Positions 11,249 to 22,580 of a DNA stretch of 60,000 bases are shown one piece after another (the stretch's first letter is position 1; each line of letters begins with the position of its first letter). A program made the position numbers and the translations under genes. Origin of the DNA: Glandiceps talaboti (Eukaryota; Hemichordata; Enteropneusta; Spengelidae); contig NC_135555.1 of assembly GCF_964340395.1 (NCBI RefSeq), positions 3,098,501-3,158,500 of the forward strand. The letters run 5' to 3'. The notes under the pieces are model-generated. The model made no database searches. It saw nothing but the letters and a program-made list of their open reading frames with translations, and was not told the DNA's origin.

Positions 11249-14200
11249 GAATTTGTATAGTGCCAAAATCCAATATGATGTAATGTTCTATGTCGCTGAA
11301 CAGGAACAATAGTAGATTAATTAATTAATACCAACATTCAACTTCTATTTTGAACACCAATTTTTAGTTGTATTACTGCTGTTAATTTGATTTGATTTGA
11401 TTTGATTAAAATGAATCATGTATAGCATAGAGATATATTAAATTAAGTTTTAGATGGCTGAGTTTTGTTGCATAATTATCTAATTTTTGTGGTTCAAATT
11501 CAAGTTCATGTAAACTTTAATTCCAGGACTGATATCCTAGAAGAAATACAATATGATTTGACCAGGATAAAACAGAAAAGTAAGTACACATCTTTTACTC
11601 TTTTCGGTTTGTAAAATGTGTTTGTTATGTTTTTTGTCTGGCGTGTAGCCATTTGTGCTGTTCTTTTTTTCTCGAAATGGATTTTAAAAAAAAAGAAGAA
11701 AAAAAAGTACACATATGGAAAAGTAGTTTCCAGATTGATAGTCTGTGTGCAATGATTTATATCATAAAACTGTATTTCTAGTGTTTTGAAAGGTTTTATG
11801 CAATCAGTCAACCACATCCAATATTAAAATCCCTTACTATTACCATATTCAATATACATTCAAGTAATGTTCTGTTGGTTTCATAGTCATCATATATGAC
11901 AAGTTTATAATACCTGTCATGTATTTTGCATCTAGGAGTGCATGATTTGATTCATGTAATCTGCAGATTACAGCACTCCTTGTTACCAGACACACACTTG
12001 TGAATTCAAATAATGTCCATTGCTGGAGAAGGACTTATCACCTTTGCATGAATGCAGAATGATAAGATGTAGCATTGATATGCCAAGTAGGAAATAAAAG
12101 TAGTGATGTTATAAGACTGTCAAATTTAAACCTTCATGATTTGTTTTAGCAAACATCATCTACAATCAAATCAAAATTTCTACTCATAGAGTCAAACAAT
12201 TTCTGAAAGTGAATCCCAAATTTTCCCCGACGTCTCATCAGTATTGTCACAAATGTTCAAATCTGACGAGACATCAGTTAAAATTTGTGGATTTGCTTGC
12301 AGAAAATTGTTTGACTGGGAGTAGAAATTTTCAGTTGATTCTATGAACGCAGAGTCTCAGAACATTCATTCTTGTGTCATAGGGAATCTGAATATTTGAT
12401 GACAACTCAGAGAATTTCAAATTTGATTAAAACTGTAATATTTGATTACACCAAATTCTATGAAAAAACTGGGAAGAGCTAACAGCCATCATGATTATCT
12501 TTACAAACTATTTGGTTAATAGAAAATTAAATTATCATCTAAATATACGCCTCTCAGTACTATTTCATTAATGTTCCAAGGGGATAAACAACTTTACATC
12601 ATTCACCTGGCTTTTTGACTATAATCAATGAATTGCTGTATGTGATGAGGAATGTTGGTCTCATGGGGATGGGTGGATGGGAGGGAAGGGAAGGGAAGGT
12701 TGATAGGTGTATGGACATTGACAGTGATGTTGGAAGTGGGATATTTGATATGTTGATGGAAGGGAAGGGAAGGGAATAGGATGGAACATTGACAGTGATG
12801 TTGGAAGTGGGATATTTGATATGTTGATGGAAGGGAAGGGAAGGGAAGGGAAGGGGATAGGTGTATGGACATTGACAGTGATGTTGGAAGTGGGATATTT
12901 GATATGTTGATGGAAGGTAAGGGAAGGGAAGGGAAGGGGATAGGTGTATGGACATTGACAGTGACTATAACATACAATGTTTTGTTTTAACAGTGAAGGA
13001 ATTATCCAGTCTACATGATAAGCATCTGAATAGACCAACCCTAGATGATAATGTAGATGAAGAACATGCAATAGAAATCAGTACTCAGGAAATTACACAG
13101 GTACATTTAAAGTCTTTGCAGTGAATATCATGAATATCACCCTGTAGTCTAGTCTCCAGGAAAGCACACGGGTACATTTAAAGTCTTTGCAGTGAATATC
13201 ATGTTTATCACCTAGTAGTCTAGTCCCCAGGAAAGCACACGGGTACATTTAAAGTCTTTGCAGTGAATTTGTTTCTAATCTCATAAAAGTTACATGCATC
13301 ATCTTAATAGAGAGAAATCTTGTTTTAGAATGAATTAAAAACCGACATAGCTGAAACCACCAAGATACAACATTGTTAATTCATGACACTATTACTGTGA
13401 TTGTGAGAAACCCCTTACATTGTAATTAATATATCAAACCGTGATAGCTTTGACATGGTCTTGAATTCTTGAATCATTGACAAACTAATTCAATTCTTGA
13501 TGCATGTAACTTTTTTTTGCATGTTATAGTTTTCATCTTCCACTTGATTCATGGTATTAAAAATATTTGGTTTATTAATTTAAATACAGAATATGTTAGA
13601 GCTGGTCTTTCTGTCAGGAATACATGCAGCTTGGTGTCTAGAGATAATTGTTAAATTAATGTCTTTGCCTTTCTAGATGTTCCATCGATGTCAGAGGAAT
13701 ATACAACAGATAGGAAACAAGAGTCGATCAGCAAGCACACAAGAAAAAAGAGTTACTAAAAATATTATGTCATCTTTAGCTACTAGTTTACAAGACTTGT
13801 CAATTAATTTCAGGAGAGGACAGTCAGCTTATTTAAAAAGTAAGAAATCACTTTACGCTATAACTCTTTGTGAAGTGATCATGATAAACAGCGCCCTCTA
13901 TCATACAGTGAACAAGACTGACAGTTTGCAGTTGAAGCCTATTAGCTTATTAAATTATGTTGTGTGTATTGGTTAAAATTTTAGTACTCAGTTTACTCTA
14001 TGTTTCACTTAACAATGGATTTTTAAAATGATCTCGCTAGCTGTCACATATGGCAATTAGTTTGAGGTTTGATGTAATAGTGTTTCATTACATCACATTG
14101 TCAGCCAATTTGATTCTATTTACATTGATTGAATAGATGGTTTGCTGTCAAAATTGTTATGATGGAGTTTTAGACTGTCAAATTTGAAACAAATTGTGTT

Positions 14201-15348
14201 CAAAACCCATTTGAAAAATAGTAGTCAATGCTGTTGTAGTCAGTGCCCTTGTTTGAGAAATTGAGGAAAGAAAATTCTGCAGAATTTCAACCTGTAACAC
14301 CATGAATAGGCATATGAAATTGTGATATGGCATTGCTGTAAGAAATATTCACTCTTTATAGACATTTATCATTATACATATTTTGAATAGAGAAAGTGAA
14401 ACTATGTCCATGAATGTTAGTGAAGTATATAGCCACCAAGGCAGGTTTCATTACCAATGTACTGATCATGTGTGTTTGTTTGTTGACAGGTTTACTCACC
14501 AATGTTCATATTATGTATGTTTGTTTGTTGATATGTTTCCACACCAATGTACGTATCATGTATGATTGTTTGTTGACAGGTTTACTCACCAATGTACGTA
14601 TCATGTATGATTGTTTGTTGACAGGCTTCATTACCAATATGTATGTTTGTTGATTACAGGGTTAAAAAGTAGGGAAGAAAGGGCAAAGCAGTTTTTCGAT
14701 ACAGGGATGTCTCCTGGAAGTTCACTTATGGCTGAAGAAAATATGCTTGATGATGATTTGTATGACAGGGTAAGATTCAAATGACAAAGTTACAAGATGT
14801 ATAGTTAGTTAACTGCCCAATATTTGTCTTTGTTCAGCCAAGGAAAATATGTGTGTTGTAATGGGTCTTGTTACTATGAGTCACTAGACAAAATCCTAAT
14901 GTCATGAGTATTTTGTGACTGAATTAAGTAAAATATATGGAAATAATGTAATTATAGCATATCATATGAAAAATTGGAAAATTACTGGTGATTTGGAACA
15001 TTTTTGACTCGCATTTTGATTACTGGAGAACACATGACATAGACACAGGTTGTTGAGATGTAGTACAGTCAGAATATATAATCCATATTTTCTGTTCAAA
15101 GACAATAACTTGGCTTGTGCATGGTATAGTATATCTTATACATATGACATTTATCTTGTGTGATTTTACTAAATTTAAAAACGACATCAAATGCCGACAC
15201 TCTCAAGACAATGTCAACACTCTCAAGATGTCATTATTTGTTTATTCAGTCATACTTAGTATGACAATAAAAAAAGGCAAATTTCAAAATTTCAATGCAT
15301 AAAGTCTAATTGTCAGAACCTCAAAATGTTTGAATGCACACACGCACA

Positions 15349-15390
<42 letters not shown>

Positions 15391-15483
15391 TATACACACA
15401 TATACATACACACACATGGATGCACAGGACACATGTGTGCATGCACACACACATGCAGGCACAGACACAGACACACACACACA

Positions 15484-15548
<65 letters not shown>

Positions 15549-16801
15549 CCCAAGTCAACATTAACCATGATAGTACTCAAGACCACTTTGTCTTTTTACA
15601 GGGTTTTACAGATGCACAGATGCAAATGGTTGCTGAGAACACTGCCATTGTTGAAGAACGTGATAAGGAAATCCAACACATTGTACAGTCAATATCTGAT
15701 CTCAATGAAATTTTTAGAGATTTAGCTACCATGGTTGTTGAACAGGTAAATAGACCATTTTTTCAGGTTTACCAAATCAACAGAAACCGGTTGTACATTC
15801 TAAGAAGTAGACACCGTTGATAAATAACTTGCTTTCAGTACAATTGTTTCCTCCTGGATATTAAATGAAGCAAGTTGTACTTCATTCTTATATGTAGTTG
15901 AACTTCAAATGTAAAACTTAATTTTTGCCATTATTTATTCTAAAACAATCGCTGTAACCAGTTCCTTTAATTGTTTTCAGTCAAAAGGTGCAACATGAAA
16001 TTGTTTAAACTTTAAACTGAACAGAATGTTTTCTTACTTAAAGGCATATACTGTTGCTAGAAAATGTGAAATTCAAATCAGAAAATGAAATTGGTGATTA
16101 TTTACTTTTCAGGGCTCAATTTTAGACAGAATAGATTATAACATAGAGAAGACTGCCACCACAGTTCAACAGGGTCTCAAGCAACTCCAAAAGGTGAGAG
16201 AATCGAATCCTCAAAGACCTCTATGAATAGTTCTGTACCTGTAATGTTCATGTCTGTGAATAGTTCTGTACCTGTAATGTTCATGTCTGTGGAATTAACA
16301 TATCATTGTTAGCTGCTAAGAATACAGACAGTACAGTAGTAAGAATAATGGATAGTTGAGTTGCAAGATATTACTTTTATGCACAATTAGTCCAACTTTA
16401 GGAGAAACGTTGTAAAATGCCACACCATTTATCTGCCAATGTTAGTGGTCCTCCTTATATGGACTGCTTACTTGTTTGCTCGTATTCACCACAAGGGGGC
16501 AGTATAAGCACAACCAGTTTGAGATGTAAGGTAGTTCATGCCCCCCCATCCCTGTTGACTTTTGAATTTGCACACTTAAGTAATTAAAATAGCAGACAAT
16601 TGTTATGTTTGGAATTTCTTATTTGATGCCATGTTCTGAGTCCAATAAACTTGACACTATTCCCACTGGTACTGACTATTCACTTGTTTTTGTTTTCAGG
16701 CTGAAAAATACCAAAAGAAGAACAGAAAGATGTTGATAATTATGGTCTTAGCTGTAGTATTAATAGTTCTTATTGTAATTCTTATAGCAGTCAAGAGTTA
16801 A
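4047..16801 (+). CDS. STX16: Syntaxin-16, complete coding region in nine exons
   Basis: Exons: 4047-4127, 8157-8251, 11527-11579, 12994-13100, 13677-13839, 14660-14769, 15602-15745, 16113-16193 and 16700-16801. The 936 bases encode 311 residues (human protein about 325). Residues 1-27 ([16 protein letters not shown]..) form the N-peptide that binds the SM protein VPS45. ADDRMALV and HLNRPTLDD are family hallmarks before the Habc bundle. The SNARE motif is about 204-278 with the zero-layer glutamine at Q251, and a hydrophobic anchor follows at about 289-309. Syntaxin-16 is a Qa-SNARE of the trans-Golgi network, used in endosome-to-Golgi retrograde fusion. The optional vertebrate exon between the N-peptide and ADDRMALV was not found. 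Identification is certain; exon borders are supported by phase and GT-AG sites. Confidence 0.96.
6459..6644 (+). other. Unassigned 61-codon open frame inside STX16 intron 1
   Basis: Open between stops. It reads ..[10 protein letters not shown] then [20 protein letters not shown] and ends [13 protein letters not shown] followed by TAG. Codon choice and composition look more protein-like than the surrounding intron, and a possible acceptor (CATACCAGCAG) lies just before the methionine. I do not recognise the family. It may be a fossil of a retrocopy or transposon protein, an alternative terminal exon, or chance. Confidence 0.25.
7748..7762 (+). repeat. G homopolymer tract
   Basis: Uninterrupted run of about 15 G within GGGGTTGG..GGTTGGAAT. 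Confidence 0.8.
8157..8251 (+). CDS. STX16: STX16 exon 2
   Basis: Encodes [25 protein letters not shown], ending with a split tryptophan codon (TG|G). Acceptor CCATGTAG, donor GTAAGC. Confidence 0.95.
9115..9490 (+). repeat. Diverged tandem array in STX16 intron 2
   Basis: At least five units of about 48-64 bp share the pattern TTTGTAG..TGGAATCCATGC..TGTCCTGTT.TACAGTATAGCATGG, for example at 9211, 9275, 9323, 9373 and 9423. Confidence 0.75.
9967..10320. repeat. Interspersed repeat, copy 1 (GTTTGGTTCCAGTTACC family)
   Basis: Begins near AAGGCCTGAAAAAA and contains GTTTGGTTCCAGTTACCTG followed by ACCCCATCTAC. A second copy at 43635-43720 starts with AAGGCCAAGAAAAA. The type of element is unknown, and the right border is uncertain. 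Confidence 0.5.
10370..10530 (+). repeat. 52-bp tandem repeat, three copies
   Basis: Units of TTGATGAAATTAAAAATTTC then AACTATAGCTATGTGTTGCA start at 10384, 10436 and 10488. Looser relatives (TGTGTTGCATAAGCCTTC..) lie at about 9785 and 10597. Confidence 0.85.
10873..10937 (+). repeat. (CTCA)n microsatellite
   Basis: About 16 perfect CTCA units. Open frames of SLTHSLTH type across it are repeat artefacts. Confidence 0.95.
11194..11246 (+). repeat. (TCAA)n microsatellite
   Basis: About 13 perfect TCAA units. Confidence 0.95.
11527..11579 (+). CDS. STX16: STX16 exon 3
   Basis: Encodes [17 protein letters not shown], matching the vertebrate DEIQYDVGRIKQK at the start of the Habc region. Acceptor TTAATTCCAG, donor GTAAGT. 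Confidence 0.94.
12667..12960 (+). repeat. Composite minisatellite with (GGGAA)n G-runs
   Basis: Four units of about 72-83 bp alternate GGGAAGGGAAGGGAAGGG with ACATTGACAGTGATGTTGG and GGATATTTGATATGTTGATG. The G-runs are four or more GGG separated by AA, a classic G-quadruplex pattern on the transcribed RNA sense. The array ends about 35-45 bases before STX16 exon 4. Proline-rich frames on the minus strand are artefacts of the repeat. Confidence 0.9.
12994..13100 (+). CDS. STX16: STX16 exon 4
   Basis: Encodes [32 protein letters not shown]. It completes the split ATG from exon 3 (A|TG) and ends phase 0 at a weak donor, GTACAT. A minisatellite made of G-runs ends about 45 bases upstream. Confidence 0.95.
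13083..13275 (+). repeat. 71-bp tandem repeat that includes the exon 4 splice donor
   Basis: The end of exon 4 plus donor (CAGGAAATTACACAG|GTACAT) is followed by two copies 71 bp apart (GTACATTTAAAG at 13101, 13172 and 13243), each preceded by CAGGAAAGCACACGG. Confidence 0.85.
13677..13839 (+). CDS. STX16: STX16 exon 5 (Habc helices)
   Basis: Encodes [42 protein letters not shown]. Its first codon is an internal methionine, not a gene start. Donor GTAAGA. Confidence 0.95.
14456..14659 (+). repeat. 45-bp tandem array ending in the exon 6 splice acceptor
   Basis: Units start at 14456, 14501, 14546 and 14591, exactly 45 bp apart, with a shortened last unit at 14636. Most units carry TTTGTTGACAGG, an acceptor-like sequence. 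The real acceptor TTTGTTGATTACAG occupies the same place in the last unit. The 45-bp period makes misleading long frames. Confidence 0.92.
14660..14769 (+). CDS. STX16: STX16 exon 6
   Basis: Encodes [27 protein letters not shown], the linker between Habc and the SNARE motif. Its acceptor (TGATTACAG) is the last unit of a 45-bp tandem array. Confidence 0.94.
14816..15115 (+). mobile_element. Palindromic interspersed repeat family, copy 1
   Basis: Shares with 41388 and 56335 the blocks TTCAGCCAAGGAAAATATG, TCTTGTTACTATGAGTCA, GTGATTTGGAACATTTT and a tail near TTTCTGTTCAAAGACAAT. It lies in STX16 intron 6. No open frame, so probably non-autonomous. Confidence 0.7.
15337..15548 (+). repeat. (CA)n dinucleotide repeat
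   Basis: Two long CA blocks (about 15350-15383 and 15470-15547) separated by CATATA- and GCACAGACAC-type variants. It ends 53 bases before STX16 exon 7, so it replaces part of the usual pyrimidine-rich region on the sense strand. Confidence 0.97.
15602..15745 (+). CDS. STX16: STX16 exon 7 (first part of SNARE motif)
   Basis: Encodes [40 protein letters not shown]. The final residue Q251 is the zero-layer glutamine. The acceptor TTTTTACAG follows a long CA repeat. Confidence 0.96.
16113..16193 (+). CDS. STX16: STX16 exon 8 (second part of SNARE motif)
   Basis: Encodes [27 protein letters not shown], 27 codons, phase 0 at both ends, donor GTGAGA. Confidence 0.96.
16229..16294 (+). repeat. 33-bp direct duplication
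   Basis: AGTTCTGTACCTGTAATGTT followed by CATGTCTGTG occurs twice, 33 bp apart, in STX16 intron 8. Confidence 0.8.
16487..16503 (+). promoter_or_regulatory. CTCF-like motif in STX16 intron 8
   Basis: CACCACAAGGGGGCAGT matches the CTCF core CCASYAGRKGGCRS almost throughout. Bilaterian CTCF recognises this core. Occupancy is inferred only. Confidence 0.45.
16700..16801 (+). CDS. STX16: STX16 exon 9 (membrane anchor and stop)
   Basis: Encodes [10 protein letters not shown], then the hydrophobic segment [20 protein letters not shown] and a VKS tail, with TAA at 16799-16801. It is a tail anchor typical of syntaxins. Confidence 0.96.
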   Translation, partial: AEKYQKKNRKMLIIMVLAVVLIVLIVILIAVKS

Positions 16802-18074
16802 TAGCACACCTTATAGTTAATGTATATAGTAGTAGATATAGACCATGTGTACAGATATTTGTATATATATTATGGTACCGGAAATAACAAGTGTAATTTA
16901 CTTTGAACAAACATTTGGAAACATAATGATGATGTATTATGAATGAAGCACCATAAATTGATTCCTTATACACCCATTTTCATTGAAAACTTGGTACAGC
17001 CCCCATTAATTCATGTAGAGGATTGGTCCACTTTGACAAGATTAAGGGGGATTTAGTTAGTTATTGGTCAAATCATTTCTATCAATGCAAAGGTTTTGCC
17101 ATTGAGGGCAGGGTTTTTCTTCTCATGGAGCAGTGTAGAGCAAAGCTGTTCAGATTCCTTACTTTTCAAGAACATGTGAGAAGGAATGAAGTGTCAATAT
17201 ATTTATTTTCCATTCCATACTTTTTTTAGATTTATTATTTACAATAGTATTAGTACAACTTACAAGTCTATATATAACTGGTCATATGAATACTTCAAGA
17301 GGGTTCTGTGAACAGTTCTTCTTTGATACAATAATGCATGCACTCTATTGAAATTTGATTTCAACTTCCCAAAAACTGTCATTTTAAGTCAGAAACAGGA
17401 CATTATTTATCTACTGATCTGTTCCACATGTCATACTCATACCCACAAATGCAACAGGGGGAACTGTGAACAGCGCCCTCTTTAGGTCAAAGTATCAACT
17501 ACAACATGGCTCCTCGTATTCAGTTCTTTTTCATCTCCACATTAGTATTACATGTGCCACATAACTTGTCTGTATCAACCAGTGAAAGATTTTGAATAAT
17601 GTATGAAGGACAGGCCTAATTCAATCCAAAGAGATATCAAAGTAGTATATATTGTTTTTATATAAGGGAGATTTGAAATGTAAATTGTTTTATGTCATTT
17701 TTAAGTTGTAATTTCCAATATAGCTGAGACAAAAAAGTGTGTCAGCAGTTATATACAGAGTGCTATATACAGTGAAAAAAAACTGACACTGCAGGTGATT
17801 TAATGTTTTATCACATTTTGTGCCCCGAAAAAAATGAAAGTATATGTATTATAGCAAGGTATGATTGGTTTGGTAGTCAGTCAATATTGCAGATATTTTA
17901 GTAGTTAAGTCCCAACCTTATATATTTTCATCACAAAAAGTTATTCTTTTAAATGTTGAAATTAGTGCTATCATACAGGTGCCTTTCAACATAATATTCA
18001 AATTATTGTAAAAGCACAACTTCTAATTACTAAAACTTAGCTATCTACATATATGTGTCATTACTATGGTATAG

Positions 18075-18280
18075 TCATGTGGTTGTTTTTATCCAATCAG
18101 TGTAGAGAGATCCCCATGCTACAGTGTTTTTATCCAATCAGTGTAGAGAGACCCCCTGGTAAAGTGTTTTTATCCAGTCAGTGTAGAGAAACCCCCACTA
18201 CATTGTTTTTTATCCAATCAGTGTAGAGAGACCACCTGGTAAAGTGTTTTTATTAAATCAGTGTAGAGAGACCCCTCGTT
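18075..18280 (+). repeat. About 40-bp tandem array, five copies
   Basis: Units of GTTTTTATCCAATCAGTGTA then GAGAGACCCCCTGGTAAA. Most units carry CCAAT. Confidence 0.88.
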
Positions 18281-19909
18281 CAGTATTTTCTTGTTTTGTT
18301 ATAAAATGTTGAAAGGTTTAATGAAATGTTTTAACATATTGAAAGAGCACATAAAAGAAATTTAATAGTAGTAGTGTTGGAATATTTGAATTAAATCAAA
18401 CCAGTAACATCTTATAAAACTTTATTCAAAGCCAAAAAAATAAGTTATTGAACTAGGCGTATTTTCTGCTTGACAGTAATCTGTATACATAGCAGGTACA
18501 AACTGTCACTTTACATATTTGTTGTGTAAGACTCCTGTGTCAAGGATTTGCAGCTAATATATTACTATCCTCTGTGTAGTTGTACAACATACTTTCTCTG
18601 AATAGGAAAAACAGCATGTCTTCTTACCAGTACAGCCATATATAATCCTTGAATGCCACTTGTAAGAGACACTGGTGTGTAGTATCTGATAGAAAGTTAG
18701 TTAAAAGAGATTTGTTAGTAAAGGGAAAGATAGATTTGAGTATCCACTTTTAGATAAATATAGATATTAGTAAATGCTGCATGTTTAGTCTTACGACTTA
18801 TGACCCATAAATAACAAGAGAGCAAGCAAACTATCCAGCTATACACATTGGCCTGATATTTGAATTTAAAATGACATCATCATAATGCCAATGTATAGGT
18901 CTAGTCTAGGTCCTGACAAAGGACTGTATTACCTACTATAATCCCAGTCATCAATCCCCTTGGTCAGAACTTGAACTCCACCAGACATGATTGTATAATA
19001 TATCCAGGATTAAAGATGATTGTATATATTGCCAGAAAGGATGACAGTGTTTTTTGGGGTGGGTTCATCTTTTGACCACAAGAGGGTAGGCTTAGATATC
19101 TGGTACAGTGGTAGGAGTAGAAACAGACTTACCATTTCTGTCAAGATGGGATGGGTCATGAATGTGGTATATCGTTGTATATTTCCATCCCGTTGTTTAG
19201 ACACAAAAGGTCAAATACAGTGTGTTTGTTGTTCAGTTAAACATGCATGAGAAACCATATTGGACTTTAAATAAGGTAGATAGAGCAGGGTCATTAAATC
19301 CATCAGATTAGTTTTAGTTGTGCATGTCAGTTTCTAAGCCATGTATTTCAGTTTCTCAGGAACTTTATTTTCTACCAGGAACATGCATGTTGTTTAGGTG
19401 TCAAGTGTTATGTACTCTTGTTTCTAAGTTTCACCAAAATAATAGAACTGAGTGGTATTGTAACCTAAAGTTATGTTCTTTGCTGGAATTACTGTATTTC
19501 AGTATAAATGTATGCATTCAAATGCCATAACTATGCATGAATTGTTGTAACTATTATTGAACTATTTAGAACAAAGATGAATTTGTATTTCCAGTCTGTA
19601 AAGTATGTATTATCAACTGATAATAAACTTGACCATCACAAAGATTTAGTATGAATTTGTCGACACTAGACATGAAACTAGATGAAACAATTCATGGTTA
19701 GTCTGTAGCCTAGAAATACCAGTAGTTTAGTATTACCACACTGTGAGTACATTGCTTGGTAAAACCAGTATGATTGATACATTTCTAGTGAGAATGGATT
19801 TTTACATATGCAAATACTGTTCAGACTTTCCTTAAACACATTCATCAGGTCGGTATAACATAGTAATACTACGTTCTTGTACCACAACAATACCTTGTCC
19901 AAGTAGCAT

Positions 19910-19935
19910 GCAAATAATCCTTAGCGGGAACACTG
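19910..19935 (-). mobile_element. hAT-like terminal repeat, solitary end
   Basis: AAATAATCCTTAGCGGGAAC then ACTG nearly repeats the right end of the 59-bp element at 732-790. No partner end was found nearby. Confidence 0.45.
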
Positions 19936-21648
19936 CTTACGAGTAACGTTGAACAGTGAACACAGATGAGGGGGCATAGCACATACTAATTACATCATCT
20001 TTACGATCACGTCATCACCTTTACGCCACCCAGCAGAAATGGACAGTTTGACAGATCCTGTCGACCTGATCTAATTACTGAAAGGAGAACCCTATCGTGG
20101 TACAAGAAAGTATTATTACTGTACATTATTACTGTACAGACTTTGTCTTTCAATAACTATAAAGTGTATACATATTGTCAGACTTGGCATATAGTTTTTG
20201 CCAGAACATTATACTGTAAGGGATACAAGAACCGTACTCCTTCTGTTGATAAAGAAATGTTGTTTTAATATTACCTTGATACTTGTGATACTCTCTGATC
20301 TCTTGTAACTTTTGTCGATATCAATCATGAAAATACCTTTCATCTTCACATCCATCATAGACTGCAATATTTGTTGTTGTTTCCTCCGTAGTAGAGTGGT
20401 GATTAGATAGGTGAAAACAGTGATGAATCTTTCAGTCTATATCTATTATTGATCCAAGTCTTAAGTCCAGACATACAGTCATGTGTAAACTACAACCATT
20501 GCCATGCTAGTGGTAACTTGTTACAAACAGGGAAGGTAAACAAATGAATTGGATAAATAAAACGTGATACATTGTGTTGGCAGTATAGAGACATGATATT
20601 AATACTTTATGACTTCTTTATGAACAGATAATGTGTACATCAAATGCCATCCAAACTTGAACTTTGTGAACTCAAGATATATTGTGTAAAGAGGCCATAA
20701 AACGTTTTATCAAAAGGTGTAATGTAATACAGGCCTCTTACTTCCAAGATGTTGTGCCAAGTGTTATTAAGCCAATTCATTTGTTAACTTTCTAGGTTTG
20801 TAAGTAGTTCTCCTGGTTACCTTACCGCTAACATGGCAATGGTTGTACCAATGGCAATAACAAAGTATGCAACTTTATTGTATATGCTCTGTAGTGCAGT
20901 AGACATTTATGAGGTGGAGAAATTGATCACAAGAAAAGTAGAAGTGTATTACACAATATGTTGTATCTGATCAAACATAAGGCAATTGGGAAACACTTAC
21001 ATATGCAACAACTAATCTTGTCAAGTTTTCATGAACTGAGATCTATGGAATAGTTTTTTATCTGAATTATTAGAAATGCTGTTTTGATTGCAACATTGAA
21101 GTTAAGAAGATCTACTAAACCTTTCATCCAGCACTGCCAGCTTTGTAAGTTTATTTTCTACGAATTACTTGCCGTCCTAAATTTGTAGTAGAAGAGACCT
21201 GTATACAGTTCCACTAAACCTGATACAAGTATCCACATTAGTAAAATTAGCATATACCAGTACTTATCAAGCTTGTCAACAGGTATCATGGCTGATAATA
21301 TATAACAGGAGGTTCTTTCATTTCACCGAGAGACTGAAGGGAGACCGTTCTCAGTAGCCATAAAACCTGTAGACTGGCTAGTACTTAATATGTAATAAGG
21401 ATCTACTCAACTTCAGTGTTGCTTTCAAAAACTCGAAGAAAACAAGTTCAAACTTAAAAAAAATACATGTACCATAATACCAATGGATAGTTATTTCAGC
21501 TGGAATTACTCGTATTGCATGCTGTACAGATCACGGTGTAGTGGCCAGATAAAAGTGAATCTAAATATAAAGAGTTTGCAGTTATCATACTAGAATTTCA
21601 TGTTAAGTGACGTAGGTTTACAGTAGGGGTAGTTGATGTCACATGTAA

Positions 21649-21654
21649 AATAAA
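21649..21654 (+). terminator. STX16: Candidate poly(A) signal for STX16
   Basis: AATAAA followed within 15-45 bases by GT-rich sequence (TTGTGTGTATCG, TTTTGTGTAT). It competes with 21738 and 22581. Confidence 0.3.
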
Positions 21655-21889
21655 GTGGTAATAATTGTGTGTATCGTTGGTTTATTTTGTGTATAATTAT
21701 AATGATTTAATGTGACGTAGTGGGGTTGAGGTTGTGCAATAAAGTGTTAAGGTAGTGGCTTAATTGAAACATTGGATACATCATTCTGCTGTTATGACTG
21801 AGTGAAATTTTGTAGAGTTTGAAAGTCAGTTGTAACTCTTACAGCTTATAGTGCCAATTGATACTTGTTCAGAAATTATACGATATTCC

Positions 21890-22250
21890 CACCTTTTTAA
21901 TGTACAAAGTGTCTCTTTTGAAAAGACTAAAGGGTCTCATGGACAAATGGTTTATTTTGAGAAGCCTAAAGGGTCCCATGGACAAAGGGTTTATTTTGTT
22001 AAGCCTAAAGGGTATCATGTGAAGGAAGGGTATATTTTGACAAGAATTAATGATCTGATCATAGAAGTATCCATGATCTGATGTACTAGAGTATGTTGTG
22101 AAATGACAAGACTATTGAAAGGGTCTGATCTACAAAAGTTTTATTTTGACAAAACTAAAGGATCTGATGTACTAAGGGTATATTTTGACAAGACTAAAAT
22201 GTCTGATGGATGAAGGGTATATTTTGGCAAGGCTAAAGGGGCCTGATGTC
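21890..22250 (+). repeat. Diverged tandem array (TATTTTGACAAGACTAAAGG)
   Basis: Seven or so units of about 40-55 bp with the pattern TATTTTGACAAGACTAAAGG then GTCTGATGGACAAAGGGT. Copies are clearest near 21950, 21988, 22138 and 22180. Confidence 0.8.
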
Positions 22251-22580
22251 CATATCTAGAAGTTGTGCAAGTATGTCACTATTTTCAGTGTACCAATGAC
22301 AATATGAAAATATGACAGAAATGTTGGTTTCTGTTGTTGTAAAGAACTGAATGAATGGATGGCATTGTAATTTTGACATTGAAAAATGATACAAATAGTA
22401 AATGATTGTTATTTTAGTGTAGACATAAATTTGGCTGTCACAGTAAAGTTTGTACATGTATTAAACTTATACTCAATGTAGATAACATTTACCAGTATAG
22501 ATACATTGTATGTTCCTGTGATATGTTGTCTGATGAAATGTTTGTCTTACAAGCAGAAAATAGATTGTATTCAATCAAAG

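Larger units (their letters stand above)
8252..11526 (+). other. STX16 intron 2
   Basis: Apart from the arrays listed separately (9115-9490, 9967-10320, 10370-10530, 10873-10937, 11194-11246) I see only AT-rich intron sequence. Confidence 0.6.

Noticed and set aside
12599-13071. Proline/serine-rich minus-strand frames of 118-136 codons
   Set aside because: Created by the tandem GGGAA-containing minisatellite; they overlap STX16 exon 4 on the other strand.
14383-14653. Cysteine-containing repeated frames ([14 protein letters not shown] type)
   Set aside because: The 45-bp repeat is a multiple of three, so any open phase stays open. No independent coding evidence.
15284-15820. Long His/Thr and Cys/Val frames on both strands
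   Set aside because: They are translations of the CA/TG repeat. Only the last part of one plus-strand frame is real coding sequence, STX16 exon 7.
19020-19250. 76-codon plus-strand frame in the STX16 3' flank
   Set aside because: No motif or splice signal, and the opposite strand is equally open. Probably chance within 3' UTR or intergenic DNA.
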